A stretch of 64,000 bases of DNA from an uncultured Prochlorococcus sp. GTDB taxonomy: Bacteria > Cyanobacteriota > Cyanobacteriia > PCC-6307 > Cyanobiaceae. The stretch is from positions 1 to 64,000 of the forward strand of contig CABZNT010000005.1 of assembly GCA_902527105.1 (NCBI GenBank), written 5' to 3'. Of this stretch, positions 20,613 to 30,129 are shown piece by piece. Position numbers and translations under genes: made by a program. The notes beneath the pieces are model-generated. The model saw only the letters and a program-made list of their open reading frames with translations. It did not search any database and was not told the origin of the DNA. Positions within the stretch are counted from its first letter, which is position 1. Each line of letters opens with the position of its first letter.

Positions 20613-20765
20613 TTACTCTTTAATATTCCAATCTCTAATAGATGCAATTAAGATAAACAACAAAAGCCTAAATTTACCTAGTAGAGTTTTGTTGGCTTCT
20701 AATTCGATATATTTTGCTTGTCCACAAGGTGTTTTTATGAAGTTGAAAACTGTTTTCTTTGTCAT
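20613..20765 (-). CDS. Small ORF, 50 residues, unknown function
   Basis: A short open frame fills most of the 270-base gap between the VTT protein and the DNA ligase. It runs from ATG (complement of 20763-20765) to TAA (complement of 20613-20615). The product begins MTKKTVFNFIKTPCGQAKYI and ends with RDWNIKE; a leucine/isoleucine-rich stretch (about 31-42) could be a short amphipathic or membrane helix. A purine-rich AGAGAG lies about 5 bases upstream of the start. Composition looks protein-like rather than random. No family recognised. The upstream remainder, 20766-20881, is AT-rich with no other signal that I see. Confidence 0.45.
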   Translation of the reverse strand: MTKKTVFNFIKTPCGQAKYIELEANKTLLGKFRLLLFILIASIRDWNIKE

Positions 20766-20881
20766 GAGTCTCTCTAAAAGTACTGATAATTATTCTTACA
20801 TTTTATAGCTAAGATTTTTAGTTTTTTTACTTAAAAACCACATTTTTCATTGACTAATTTTTAAATATAATTTTTTAAAAT

Positions 20882-22195
20882 TTAGACTTTTTCTCCAGCT
20901 TTAAAACCTCTAAAGCATTTGAATCTCGGAAACCTCAGACTAAAAGCCACCCCATCCTTGGATTTAGTTTTAGCATCAGCTCTAATTTCTACAAGTTGAC
21001 CAATAAGTTGATTCCGTTTTGACCAATATTCTTCACGTTGGATATCACTAAATCCGCTTCCACAACTAAGACTGTATTCATGCCCATCATCTTCACCTTC
21101 TACTAGTACAGCTCCTAGTCTACCTTTATTGCGACCTGTCCCTTCCTCAACGGATACAACTTTTAAGGTGACTTCAATGAAAGGTTTTGCTTTTAACCAA
21201 CTGTGTGTTCTTTTACATTCATATATTGCATCAGGATCTTTAATCATTACTCCTTCATATCCACCCTCTACAGCAGATTTATTCAGCTCTACAAATCTTT
21301 TCTGTCCTTCAATGGTATCTAGATCTACATTTTCCCAGTCAAGTGTTTTTATATGTCTAAGAAGTAAAGAATGTTTTGCTACCCATTCTTTTACTAATAA
21401 ACTTCTTGCTATTTGACTAGTGTTCCATCGCCCTTTTTGGAAGTCTTCAAGGGGACATAAATCAAATAGATGTAGAACTGCGTCTTTTGTTTGTTTGCCA
21501 TCTTTTCTATGTACCTGTTTCATTAAATCTTGAAAGTTAGCGCTCATCACTTCACCATCGAGTACTAAGTCATAAGGTGCTGGATCTTCTTTTAAGGCGT
21601 TTTCTATTTCTGAGATAATATGACCAAAATTATGGAATTGTTTCCCATTACGAGAAAACATTTCTACTTTATTTTGTCTAATAATAGTTAAGACGCGTAC
21701 ACCATCTAATTTGATTTCAATTTGCTTTTTCCCTATCATTTTTTTTTCATGATTTGCACTGTCATGAGCTAAAGGACAAGAAAAAATAGGAATAGCATAT
21801 TTGGGAAATTTCTTTGCTATCTTGTTGATTGTTTTTTCAGATACTCCACATCTAAGATCTTTAATTAAAACTCGTCTATAAAATCCATTCCACTCTTCTT
21901 TTGTTGCAGATTCCATAGCCTTAAGAATTGCATCGCGAGCAGCGTGACCAGTAAGTTCTCTTTGAATAAGCTTATTGGCTAATTTTCTAAAATCTTCCCA
22001 TAAAAAATTTTGACTTTTTTCAGTCTCTTTCTCAGGGACAATTTTTACACCAAAAGTTACTAATGGATCAAGTGCCATACGTATACCTTCAAAAAAATCA
22101 TCTAGACCATCTTCCATTGCTTCTGAAATGATTTTTTCTTTATCTAATCTACTTGGGTGTAATTCTAATTGATGTATTATTTCTTCTTTAAACAA
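20882..22195 (-). CDS. ATP-dependent DNA ligase, T4-like architecture
   Basis: This is a nucleotidyltransferase-superfamily ligase that seals nicks through an enzyme-AMP intermediate. The catalytic lysine is K162 in EIKLDGVR (motif I). Motif Ia is SRNG (181-184), motif III DLVLDGEV (209-216), motif IV EGVMIKD (314-320), and motif V WLKAKP (333-338). An OB-fold follows, ending RFPRFKCFRG. The first 150 residues resemble the DNA-binding region of phage T4 ligase, including RRVLIKDLRCGVSEKTINKI. It has 437 residues, with no LigD polymerase or nuclease domain. Bacteria normally rely on NAD-dependent LigA, so this is an accessory, viral-like ligase, perhaps for repair. Flanking genes look like core genes; no phage genes are near. 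Confidence 0.88.
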   Translation of the reverse strand: MFKEEIIHQLELHPSRLDKEKIISEAMEDGLDDFFEGIRMALDPLVTFGVKIVPEKETEKSQNFLWEDFRKLANKLIQRELTGHAARDAILKAMESATKEEWNGFYRRVLIKDLRCGVSEKTINKIAKKFPKYAIPIFSCPLAHDSANHEKKMIGKKQIEIKLDGVRVLTIIRQNKVEMFSRNGKQFHNFGHIISEIENALKEDPAPYDLVLDGEVMSANFQDLMKQVHRKDGKQTKDAVLHLFDLCPLEDFQKGRWNTSQIARSLLVKEWVAKHSLLLRHIKTLDWENVDLDTIEGQKRFVELNKSAVEGGYEGVMIKDPDAIYECKRTHSWLKAKPFIEVTLKVVSVEEGTGRNKGRLGAVLVEGEDDGHEYSLSCGSGFSDIQREEYWSKRNQLIGQLVEIRADAKTKSKDGVAFSLRFPRFKCFRGFKAGEKV

Positions 22196-22217
22196 TTTTT
22201 TGCCTCACAAGAAATTA

Positions 22218-22637
22218 TTAATTAACTTTAGCTATTCTGTCTATTTTCCAATCATTGTCAGTTTTTGCAAAAGTAAAATCTAATGGGAGTTCATCTTGTT
22301 TGTCTTCTGATTTTAGATTCAAAGTTATTATGATTTGATCTTCTTGGACTCTAGGTCTTCCTGATTTTAAATTTCTGTATTTATTGAGGTTTAAACTAGC
22401 TAAAAATTTAAGAAAATCTTGTCGTTTTACATGCGTTTTATAAGTTTTTGTAGTCAAACCATAAGCTGCATCAATTCTGCCAGCAGCTATTTGATCGAAA
22501 AATTTTCTTACTAATGGATTAATTCCCCTGGCGCTTATAACTAATTTGACTGCATTAAAAGTCCAAAAAGAAACTAGTACAGCTCCACCAACTAATAATG
22601 CTTTAATTCCGATATCTTTAACTAGTGTTGCATCCAT
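22218..22637 (-). CDS. Conserved-looking hypothetical, single N-terminal membrane anchor
   Basis: The product is 139 residues. A hydrophobic segment (about 11-34) would anchor it in the membrane. The rest is a small soluble domain with an NTF2-like feel: a helix with FFDQIAAGRIDAAYGLTT, then RQDFLKFLASL, then alternating beta strands ending DNDWKIDRIAKV. That pattern is common in DUF4864/DUF4878-type lipoprotein or periplasmic domains, but I cannot assign a family firmly. It is 22 bases upstream of the ligase on the same strand and divergent from the SprT-like gene. Confidence 0.7.
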   Translation of the reverse strand: MDATLVKDIGIKALLVGGAVLVSFWTFNAVKLVISARGINPLVRKFFDQIAAGRIDAAYGLTTKTYKTHVKRQDFLKFLASLNLNKYRNLKSGRPRVQEDQIIITLNLKSEDKQDELPLDFTFAKTDNDWKIDRIAKVN

Positions 22638-22722
22638 GTTGATTTGAGTTTTTTATTACTTTAAGAAAAGAAATCGTTTTTGATGGCTTTTTTTGTCAAA
22701 ATAATACTAATTTTAATCCATA

Positions 22723-23250
22723 ATGCCTGTAATTCCTCTTTTACCTTTATTTCATAAATTTAATAGCCAATATTTTGAAAACTCTCTAGCCGTTAATAAT
22801 CAACCTATAGTAAAAGTTAGATGGAGTGATAATAGATTAAAAACTACTGCTGGTTTTTATAAAAGAAAACAAATTAATGGTCTTGTAGATTCTGAAATTA
22901 TCTTATCGAAACCTATTTTGAGTCAATTATCTACTAGTGAAATAAACAGTACTTTATGTCATGAAATGATTCATGCATGGGTAGATAGGATATTAAAAAA
23001 AAATGAGATACATGGTCCTAATTTTTTACAAAAGATGAATGAAATTAATGAGAAAGAGAAGAATTTTCAAATTTCTGTAAGGCACTCATTTCCTATTGAA
23101 AGGAGAGAATTAAAATACATAGGAACTTGCCAAAATTGTGGTGAGAAATTTTACTACAGGAAAAGGATAAAGAATATTGCCTGTAAAAAATGTTGTGTAA
23201 ATTTTTTTAATGGATCATGGAATAAAAAGTGTTTAATTTTGTTTGATTAA
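22723..23250 (+). CDS. SprT-like zinc metalloprotease family protein
   Basis: This 175-residue protein has the SprT active-site motif HEMIHAW with H80, E81 and H84, a likely third ligand at H97 (EIHGPNF), and a C-terminal zinc ribbon with C136/C139 and C154/C157. The layout matches the SprT-like domain that in eukaryotes (Spartan) degrades DNA-protein crosslinks. Bacterial roles are poorly known. It starts 85 bases from the divergent hypothetical. The DNA ligase on the other side hints at a repair context, but that is inference only. Confidence 0.86.
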   Translation: MPVIPLLPLFHKFNSQYFENSLAVNNQPIVKVRWSDNRLKTTAGFYKRKQINGLVDSEIILSKPILSQLSTSEINSTLCHEMIHAWVDRILKKNEIHGPNFLQKMNEINEKEKNFQISVRHSFPIERRELKYIGTCQNCGEKFYYRKRIKNIACKKCCVNFFNGSWNKKCLILFD

Positions 23251-23332
23251 AAATATAAGATGTGTTTTTGTTTCTATATTTGGAATTATTTATTTTTTAA
23301 TGTAGTTTATATTTTAAAAAGCATAATAATTT

Positions 23333-23896
23333 ATGGATTCAAGGAGAATTAGAAATCTTAGAAATAGTTTTGATAAAAATATTGTTGATAAACAGGTTGA
23401 TAAAATTTTTGAAACTGGAAGACAATTTGTTGATGGAGTATCTGGTGCAAGGCCAGGTAAAAGAAGAAACTCAGATTTTCGAGGAATAACAAGTAAGAGT
23501 GTTAAAAAAGTAGGAAGATGGGTATCTGAAAAAGTTGATTTATTTTTTGATGAAGATAATGATGATTGGAATGATGAGAATTATTACGATGATAACAGCA
23601 ATATTAAGACATTTTCCAGAGAATCAAATTCTTATGAATTTGCTAAACAGCACTCAAAAAGACCTTTAGAAGCAATATCATTAAGGCAACCAAAAAATTT
23701 ACAGACAACTGAGCAAAAAAAATTACCTTATGTTAAAGAGAGTATCGACGAAGATTGGCCAGATGAAATGGATTTCAAAGTTGAAAGATGGCAAAGAGCT
23801 TCAGAAAAAGAGAATAATACTTCGAGAGATCAATCAAACCAACAATTTCAATCAAAATCAAGAAATCTTCCCAGATCAAGAAGAAGAAGAGTATAG
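23333..23896 (+). CDS. Charged hypothetical protein, probably nucleic-acid or complex associated
   Basis: The 187 residues are highly polar. The N-terminus is basic (RRIRNLRNSF...GKRRNS), the middle is acidic and aromatic (DLFFDEDNDDWNDENYYDD, about 73-91), and the tail ends in an arginine cluster (PRSRRRRV). There are no membrane segments, and much of it is probably disordered. I do not recognise a domain. Similar unassigned proteins occur in cyanobacteria as far as I recall. Its last 21 bases overlap the convergent chorismate lyase gene. Confidence 0.65.
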   Translation: MDSRRIRNLRNSFDKNIVDKQVDKIFETGRQFVDGVSGARPGKRRNSDFRGITSKSVKKVGRWVSEKVDLFFDEDNDDWNDENYYDDNSNIKTFSRESNSYEFAKQHSKRPLEAISLRQPKNLQTTEQKKLPYVKESIDEDWPDEMDFKVERWQRASEKENNTSRDQSNQQFQSKSRNLPRSRRRRV

Positions 23897-24526
23897 TTTC
23901 GTAAATTCTTTAATTCCTGAATAGCCTAATAAACTTTCTAAATGTGGATTGAATACTTCTCTGATAATTGTTAGGGGCTTTTTGTCTCGAAAAAATCTAT
24001 AATTTCTTGACCAGAATGGGCCTTTAAAACAAAATTTATCTTCTAACCAATGTGAATTAACAAGTGAAATTTGATCAACTTCTCTAAATAATTCTGATCT
24101 ATCTTGTGTCAAATTCTTCCAAATTGGTTCTTCTTTTGCTTTTAAATTGTCATTCACTTGTTCTGCATTCCACCAACTTTCAGCCCATGCTAGGTTTTTA
24201 TTATTGTTTTTAATCCATACTTGTCTCCTAATTAAAGGACCATTTAACTGATTTAATTCTTTAGGACCTTCTTCAATAAATAGTGGATCTATTTGCATTG
24301 AAATTAATTTAATTTTCGTCTCTTGGTTAGTTAAAAGTTGTAAATGTCTAGTTGGACTTCCATCCCCAAGTAGCATTAATTTCCATGGACCAGATATTTT
24401 TGGTAATGAATTTTTCACTAAAAAAGTAGAGGCTTTTTCTTCCCATAAAATGTTTGGTGAGTTAAAAAGTTTATTATTCAGTGCTCTGACGGAGATACTT
24501 TTAAGATGATAACTTTTTTTCGACAA
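23876..24526 (-). CDS. Chorismate lyase (DUF98 type), plastoquinone pathway
   Basis: The 216-residue protein resembles cyanobacterial DUF98 chorismate lyases, which turn chorismate into 4-hydroxybenzoate and pyruvate, the head-group precursor of plastoquinone. Recognisable parts are the [15 protein letters not shown] segment near residue 52, RRQVWI, and the late IREVFNP. Sequence identity with UbiC is low in this family, so the call rests on pattern and the need for the enzyme in a phototroph. It overlaps the mnmG end by 26 bases and the convergent hypothetical by 21. Confidence 0.78.
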   Translation of the reverse strand: MSKKSYHLKSISVRALNNKLFNSPNILWEEKASTFLVKNSLPKISGPWKLMLLGDGSPTRHLQLLTNQETKIKLISMQIDPLFIEEGPKELNQLNGPLIRRQVWIKNNNKNLAWAESWWNAEQVNDNLKAKEEPIWKNLTQDRSELFREVDQISLVNSHWLEDKFCFKGPFWSRNYRFFRDKKPLTIIREVFNPHLESLLGYSGIKEFTKLYSSSS

Positions 24527-26468
24527 AATTATTTGTCTTTTCTTTTTTTATTTCTCTTATTTTTAGCCAAACAAGTAATGCAGTTAAATCAGCTTTGCTT
24601 ACTCCAGGAATTTTTGAAGCATCACCAAAATTTTTTGGCTTTATCTTGTTTAAATTTTCTCTAGCTTCTAAAGATAATGTATCAATTTTTTCATAATTAA
24701 TTTCTTGTGGCAATGATTTACAGCTTTGACGATTTATTTGTTCAATGTTGTTTTTCTGTCTTTTGAGGTAACCTTCGTATTTAATATCTATTTCCACTCC
24801 TTCTTGTATTGAAGAACCTAGATTTTTTTTAGTCAAATTATATTTATTTAGATCTGAATAATGAAAGTTTGGTCTTTTTAAGAGTTCTTTCAAAGTTGTT
24901 GAACCTTTGATCTTTGACCCAGTGTCTAATTCTATTTTCTTTGATATTTCGTCGGTATTTTTTAAACGTGTGTTATTCAATCTTAATTTCTCTTCCTCGA
25001 GGCTTTTCATTTTTTCTTGATAGGCAGACCATCTTTTCTCATCAATTAGCCCTATTTGATAACCTAATGGCGTTAATCTCCTATCTGCATTATCTCCTCT
25101 AAGAGTTAATCTATATTCACTCCTACTAGTGAGAACTCTGTAAGGTTCTTTAAGATCTTTGGTAATTAGATCATTGATCATTGTTCCTATATAGCTGCTT
25201 TCTCTACTGAATATTATTGGATCTTTATTGTTTAGTTTTCTTATCGCGTTGACTCCTGCAACTAATCCTTGTGCTGCTGCCTCTTCATAACCAGTAGTTC
25301 CATTAATTTGTCCAGCGCTATATAAATATTCAATTTCTTTCGTTTCCAGTGATGTTTGGAGTTGTGTTGCAGGTATATAGTCATACTCGACAGCATAGGC
25401 TGGTCGCAACATTTTACATTCACTCAACCCAGGTAAGGTTCTTAAAAGTTCTAATTGAATATTTTCTGGTAAACCTGTGGAAAATCCTTGAACATATATT
25501 TCAGGGGTATTAATTCCTTCTGGTTCTAGGAAAATTTGATGTGATTCTTTATCAGCAAATTTAACGATTTTATCTTCAATTGATGGACAATATCTTGGCC
25601 CCTTACTATCAATAAAACCGCCGTAAATGGGAGTTAAATGCAAATTGTCACGAATTAGTTGATGTGTTTTGGCAGTTGTTCTTGTGATATGACAACTAAC
25701 TTGAGGCATATTATTTTTTATATTTGGGTCAAAAGAAAAATATTTATCTGCTGCAGTACTTGGTTGAATATCTAATTCATCAAAAATAATACTTTTTTTA
25801 TCAACTCTTGCTGGAGTACCAGTTTTTAAACGTTCTGTTTTGATACCAATTTCGTGCAAATTTTGAGTAAGACCTTTTGCTGCTTGTTCGCCAGATCTTC
25901 CAGCTGACATTGATTTATTTCCTATCCATATTCTTCCTTCTAAGAAAGTACCAGCTGTAATAATAACTGATCTTGCTGAATAATAACTACCAAAGAAAGT
26001 CTTTACACCCTTTATTCTTTTTTTTACAATTTTTTTTGAGTTCAATCCAATTTCTTCAGTTTTTGCAATATCCAGTTCAGTAATCATTGCTTCTTTTAAA
26101 GATAAATTATCTGTATTTTGCAGGATTTCGATCATCTTTTTTGAGTATTCTCTTTTATCTGTTTGAGCTCTTAGTGCCCATACAGCTGGTCCTCTACTTG
26201 CATTTAATATTCTTTTTTGTATCGCTGTTGTATCAGCTAATTTCCCAATGATTCCTCCTAATGCATCAACTTCATGTACTAACTGACTTTTTGCTGGCCC
26301 ACCAACTGCAGGGTTACAAGGTTGCCAGGCAATCCTATCTAAATTGATTGTGAATAATGCTGTAGAAAATCCTAATTTTGCTGTTGTTATAGCTGCTTCA
26401 CATCCCGCATGTCCTCCTCCAATGACGATAATATCAAAAGATTCATTTGTTGATTGATGATCTTGCAT
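24501..26468 (-). CDS. mnmG: tRNA uridine-5-carboxymethylaminomethyl modification enzyme MnmG (GidA)
   Basis: MnmG with MnmE adds the cmnm5 group at wobble uridine 34. The FAD-binding [17 protein letters not shown] is at the N-terminus, followed by [20 protein letters not shown] and the [11 protein letters not shown] segment. [18 protein letters not shown] is the second family signature, and the C-terminal helical domain is present. At 655 residues it is slightly longer than usual, with a charged tail. MnmE is not in the window. Confidence 0.97.
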   Translation of the reverse strand: MQDHQSTNESFDIIVIGGGHAGCEAAITTAKLGFSTALFTINLDRIAWQPCNPAVGGPAKSQLVHEVDALGGIIGKLADTTAIQKRILNASRGPAVWALRAQTDKREYSKKMIEILQNTDNLSLKEAMITELDIAKTEEIGLNSKKIVKKRIKGVKTFFGSYYSARSVIITAGTFLEGRIWIGNKSMSAGRSGEQAAKGLTQNLHEIGIKTERLKTGTPARVDKKSIIFDELDIQPSTAADKYFSFDPNIKNNMPQVSCHITRTTAKTHQLIRDNLHLTPIYGGFIDSKGPRYCPSIEDKIVKFADKESHQIFLEPEGINTPEIYVQGFSTGLPENIQLELLRTLPGLSECKMLRPAYAVEYDYIPATQLQTSLETKEIEYLYSAGQINGTTGYEEAAAQGLVAGVNAIRKLNNKDPIIFSRESSYIGTMINDLITKDLKEPYRVLTSRSEYRLTLRGDNADRRLTPLGYQIGLIDEKRWSAYQEKMKSLEEEKLRLNNTRLKNTDEISKKIELDTGSKIKGSTTLKELLKRPNFHYSDLNKYNLTKKNLGSSIQEGVEIDIKYEGYLKRQKNNIEQINRQSCKSLPQEINYEKIDTLSLEARENLNKIKPKNFGDASKIPGVSKADLTALLVWLKIREIKKEKTNNFVEKKLSS

Positions 26469-26481
26469 TATTAGGATCTAT

Positions 26482-27864
26482 TTAATTAGCTAAATTCCTA
26501 AATCTCGTAAATTGAGGTTCAAATAATAATTTAACAGTTCCAACGGGCCCATTTCTATGTTTAGTGACAATGATCTCTGTAATTCCTCTATCTTCTGTCT
26601 CTGGATTATAGTATTCATCCCTGTAAATCATTAATACTAAATCTGCGTCTTGTTCAATAGATCCTGATTCTCTTAGATCGCTTAACATTGGTCTTTTATT
26701 TGTTCTAGACTCCACTCCTCTACTAAGTTGCGATAGGGCTACGACTGGTACTTTTAATTCTCTAGCCATGCTTTTAAGACCTCTTGTTATTCGTGAAAGT
26801 TCTTGCACTCTATTATCAGGGGTTGATCCTTCCATCAACTGGAGGTAATCAATCACAATTAATCCTAATTCTTTTTTTTGTTCAGCTATTAATCTTCTGC
26901 AAAGAGATCTCATCTCTAAAACACTTAAATTAGGCTTGTCATCTATATATATTGGTAATTGACCTAATGAATTGATACCTTCTCCAAGTAAAGGCCATTC
27001 ATCTTGCTGTAATCTACCTGTTCTTAGCCTGCCACTCTCTATTCCAACTTCCATAGAGAGTAATCTATATGTCAACTGTTCTTTACTCATTTCAAGGCTA
27101 AATACGCACACAGGTAAATCTTGAGATTGTGCAACATTCTTAGCCAGATTGAGAACTATCGAAGTTTTCCCCATTGAAGGTCTTCCAGCAACAATTATTA
27201 AATCACTTCTTTGAAAGCCTTGAGTCATCGCATCAAGGTCATAAAAATTCACAGGTATACCAGCAACTGAAGTACCTAATGATCTCGACTCTATTTCATT
27301 AAAAGTACTTGTAAGTATTTCAGCTGCTTGAGTCAAACCTTTAGAAGGTTTTTCTTGACTGATTTCAAATATTTTTTGCTCCGCTTTATCAAGAACCTCA
27401 TTAGTATCTTGAGTCTGATCAAATCCTAGTTGAACTACCTCATTTCCAGATTTGATAAGTTGCCTTCTCATAAATTTGTCATTAATTAAATTAGCAACTT
27501 GTTCTATGGACGCTGTAGAAGATACATTTTCTACTAGCTCTACTAGTTTGTTGTTTCCTCCAATTTTTTCTAGTGTTCCATTATCTGCCAACCATGCACT
27601 CATGGATGTTAAATCAGTTGGTTTCCCCTGGGTATGCAACATTAATGCTGTTCTATAAATCTCTTGATGAGCATTTATATAAAAAGCTTCAGGTTTAATT
27701 AAGTCTGCAATTCTCCCAATCGCATCTGGATCCAGGAGTATGCCACCAAGAACAGCCTCCTCTGCTTGAACGTTCTGAGGAGGGACTAATCCAGCATTTT
27801 CACTATTAAAATCTTTTTTAAAATTTTTATTTTGCCCATTATTTGGAAAAGGTACGGAAACCAT
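26482..27864 (-). CDS. dnaB: Replicative DNA helicase
   Basis: This is the hexameric fork helicase. The N-terminal domain (about 28-130) begins PPQNVQAEEAVLGGIL. The RecA-like domain has Walker A GRPSMGKT (227-234), Walker B in LIVIDYLQLM, and ends with VMIYRDEYY and a GTVKLLFEPQFTRF tail. The 460 residues form an uninterrupted protein. No intein is present, although inteins are known in dnaB of some cyanobacteria. It lies between rplI and mnmG on the same strand. Confidence 0.97.
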   Translation of the reverse strand: MVSVPFPNNGQNKNFKKDFNSENAGLVPPQNVQAEEAVLGGILLDPDAIGRIADLIKPEAFYINAHQEIYRTALMLHTQGKPTDLTSMSAWLADNGTLEKIGGNNKLVELVENVSSTASIEQVANLINDKFMRRQLIKSGNEVVQLGFDQTQDTNEVLDKAEQKIFEISQEKPSKGLTQAAEILTSTFNEIESRSLGTSVAGIPVNFYDLDAMTQGFQRSDLIIVAGRPSMGKTSIVLNLAKNVAQSQDLPVCVFSLEMSKEQLTYRLLSMEVGIESGRLRTGRLQQDEWPLLGEGINSLGQLPIYIDDKPNLSVLEMRSLCRRLIAEQKKELGLIVIDYLQLMEGSTPDNRVQELSRITRGLKSMARELKVPVVALSQLSRGVESRTNKRPMLSDLRESGSIEQDADLVLMIYRDEYYNPETEDRGITEIIVTKHRNGPVGTVKLLFEPQFTRFRNLAN

Positions 27865-27922
27865 ATCTTTAATTGCTTAGATATATACTCTGGCTACTTT
27901 TCGAAATAATGCAACAAATTGA

Positions 27923-28378
27923 TTAACTTGTTACTTCAATATTAACTTCTGCATTTACTTCTGGATGTAATTTTATTTTTGCAGTAAAGGAACCTAAATT
28001 ATGGATATCAGGCACTGTAATGTTTCTTCTATCAATTTCTTTTTTGGTTGCTGCTTCTATTGCTTCAGCAACATCTCCATTGGTAACTGTTCCAAAAAGC
28101 ACTCCATCTTCTCCAACCTGTTTTTTAATAGTGAATCTACCTATTGTTGATAATGCAGTTTGGAAATCTACAGCTTCTTGCTTTAATTTATCAGCAGCAA
28201 TTTTCTCTTTTTCTTTTTTTCTTTCAATTTGTTTAAGAACAGCTGGTGTTACATTCATTGCTTTTCCATATGGTAATAGAAAATTTCTTGCATATCCGGG
28301 TGCTACTTCAACTAAATCGCCTTCTTTCCCTAATGAGGAGATTGATTCAGTTAATGCGACTTGTACTCTTTTGGCCAT
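27923..28378 (-). CDS. rplI: 50S ribosomal protein L9
   Basis: L9 binds 23S rRNA with its N-terminal domain. I set the start at ATG 28378, giving [21 protein letters not shown] longer frame to 28393 would add five residues with no support. [16 protein letters not shown] is the family signature, followed by the long exposed helix rich in Lys/Glu (about 45-80) and the C-terminal domain. It has 151 residues. It precedes dnaB, as in many bacteria. Confidence 0.97.
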   Translation of the reverse strand: MAKRVQVALTESISSLGKEGDLVEVAPGYARNFLLPYGKAMNVTPAVLKQIERKKEKEKIAADKLKQEAVDFQTALSTIGRFTIKKQVGEDGVLFGTVTNGDVAEAIEAATKKEIDRRNITVPDIHNLGSFTAKIKLHPEVNAEVNIEVTS

Positions 28379-28398
28379 GGAAATATTGAACAATATAA

Positions 28399-29337
28399 TT
28401 AATAATAAGACCTAGAGGGTAACTTTACTTTTTTTGCAAGACCTAATTTCGCAAGAATCTTAATATGTTCCCATGTTATATCGATTTGGCCTCTAAATAA
28501 ACCTTGTTTTGCTGAATTAGGAAATGCATGATGGTTATTATGCCAACCCTCTCCAAATGTTAATGCAGCAACCCATGCATTGTTTTTGGATGAATCACCA
28601 CTTTCAAATGGTGCTTTACCCCAACAATGTGTTGCTGAATTTACTAGCCAAGTTACGTGATAAACCACTACGAGCCTCAATGGAATGCCCCATAGCACCA
28701 AAGCCCAACCACCAACTCCTAAATTTTGACCTATTGTGTACAAAGTAAGTCCAATAGGAATCTGTAAGAATAAAAAATATTTATTTAGAAATCTATAGTA
28801 TGGATCTTTAATTAAATCTGCACTTAGTTTTGGAACCGCTTTGAGTGCTTCAACGTCTTTAAACATCCACCCCATATGACTCCACCAAAACCCCCTTTTA
28901 CTATTATGGTGATCTACTTCAGTATCTGAAAAAGAATGGTGATGCCTGTGCAAACCTACCCAATCTATTGGCCCATGCTGGCAGCTTATGGCTCCACAGG
29001 TAGCAAAAAATCTTTCTAGCCATCTAGGAACTATAAAAGATCTGTGAGATAACAACCTGTGATATCCAAGAGTGACGCCCAGACAAGCAGTTACCCAGTA
29101 AAAAAATAGTAATGATACGACTGCAGGGAGACTCCAAAATTTTGGCTGTATAGCCACAAGAGAAAGAATATGAATTGCTGCCATAAAAACAATTGTTCCC
29201 CAAGTTTTATGCAATCTAGGAGGATATTTTTTTGAATGACTGGAAGGTTCCAGCAATTTTTCTGAAAGTTCTATAACTTTTTCAGCTGGAACAGGTTTTT
29301 TTAATTTTGCTGTTTCTTGGAAAATTACTGAATTCAT
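28399..29337 (-). CDS. desC: Acyl-lipid delta-9 fatty acid desaturase (DesC type)
   Basis: This membrane di-iron desaturase introduces a double bond into acyl chains of membrane lipids. The three histidine boxes are H93-x4-H98 (HRLLSH), HRHHH at 130-134 and HNNHH at 266-270. Hydrophobic pairs lie at about 46-90 and 186-226. The 312 residues include a polar N-terminal extension of about 40. The delta-9 regiospecificity is inferred from the box spacing and the DesC-like sequence. It is divergent from the 29413 gene across 75 AT-rich bases. Confidence 0.9.
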   Translation of the reverse strand: MNSVIFQETAKLKKPVPAEKVIELSEKLLEPSSHSKKYPPRLHKTWGTIVFMAAIHILSLVAIQPKFWSLPAVVSLLFFYWVTACLGVTLGYHRLLSHRSFIVPRWLERFFATCGAISCQHGPIDWVGLHRHHHSFSDTEVDHHNSKRGFWWSHMGWMFKDVEALKAVPKLSADLIKDPYYRFLNKYFLFLQIPIGLTLYTIGQNLGVGGWALVLWGIPLRLVVVYHVTWLVNSATHCWGKAPFESGDSSKNNAWVAALTFGEGWHNNHHAFPNSAKQGLFRGQIDITWEHIKILAKLGLAKKVKLPSRSYY

Positions 29338-29412
29338 GATATTGAAATAATATTTTCAAAATTACCGATATGTAATATTATCATACTATATTATTAATAT
29401 GTTTAATTATCT

Positions 29413-30126
29413 GTGAGTCTAGGATATCGCGATAAATTATCTAGAGGTCGAAGGGCTATGGCTCATTTGATACACCTCTGGCATGAGAGAAACGGTTGGT
29501 CCCATAGGGTTCTGCCATTACTTTCTGAAATTCTTGATTTAGGTAAAGTTCATAATTCGCAAATTTCTAATCTTAGGAATGGAAAGTTATCTTCTCCAGG
29601 GCCTGAAGTTTTTCTTGCATTAGCTCAAGTTAATACGATTCTTGATCAAGGTATAGAAAAAATCAGGGATCGTTTAGAAAATGATTACCCAGAGTTATGG
29701 AAATCTTTGGAAGAGTCTTCATCACCCCTAAAAAATGATTCTGGTAGCCCATTGTCGGCCGGCGAGTTATTTGAGATTTTTTCAGGATTAAAATCTCTTC
29801 CTTCATCTTTTGATTGGTATATTGAAGATGAAGAAGCTTCTGCTTTAAGTGATTCCCTTTCAGTGCATTTTTGTCAAAACAAAGCTTGGAGATCTTGTAA
29901 AATTCAGGTAATGGAAGCTTATGCTGTCAATAAATCTTCACGTAGAGAACGTTTTGCTGAGGTAATAGCAGGAATTAGAGACTATACAGCAGAAGAGTTA
30001 GATGGAGAACTTCTTGATTTATATGAGGCTTCAAAAAAACTCTCTTATTTTAATGGGAGCGGACCAAATGCTTTCCTAGCAGAATTGAGATATTTAGCTT
30101 CTGAAAAAAAAAATGAGTTTTCATAA
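29413..30126 (+). CDS. Conserved-looking cyanobacterial protein of unknown function
   Basis: This product of 237 residues starts at GTG 29413 (ATG 29458 would shorten it by 15 residues). Residues about 50-62 (VHNSQISNLRNGK) look like the recognition part of a Cro/XRE-type helix-turn-helix, but the fold is not certain. The rest is acidic and helical, with SAGELFEIFSGLKSLP and a later AEELDGELLDLYEASKK. No catalytic motif is visible. It precedes a PLP enzyme by 3 bases and so heads the gcvH-gcvP transcript. A regulatory role is possible. Confidence 0.72.
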   Translation: MSLGYRDKLSRGRRAMAHLIHLWHERNGWSHRVLPLLSEILDLGKVHNSQISNLRNGKLSSPGPEVFLALAQVNTILDQGIEKIRDRLENDYPELWKSLEESSSPLKNDSGSPLSAGELFEIFSGLKSLPSSFDWYIEDEEASALSDSLSVHFCQNKAWRSCKIQVMEAYAVNKSSRRERFAEVIAGIRDYTAEELDGELLDLYEASKKLSYFNGSGPNAFLAELRYLASEKKNEFS

Positions 30127-30129
30127 TTA

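Noticed and set aside
20882-23250. Prophage remnant or genomic island around the viral-type ligase
   Set aside because: No integrase, tail, capsid or terminase gene, no tRNA-bounded repeats, and base composition looks like the neighbours.
26482-27864. Intein in dnaB (also considered for dnaX)
   Set aside because: Both proteins read through with normal length and uninterrupted Walker motifs.
29372-29386. NtcA-like site between desC and the 29413 gene
   Set aside because: GTA and TAC are nine bases apart rather than eight, so it does not fit GTA-N8-TAC.
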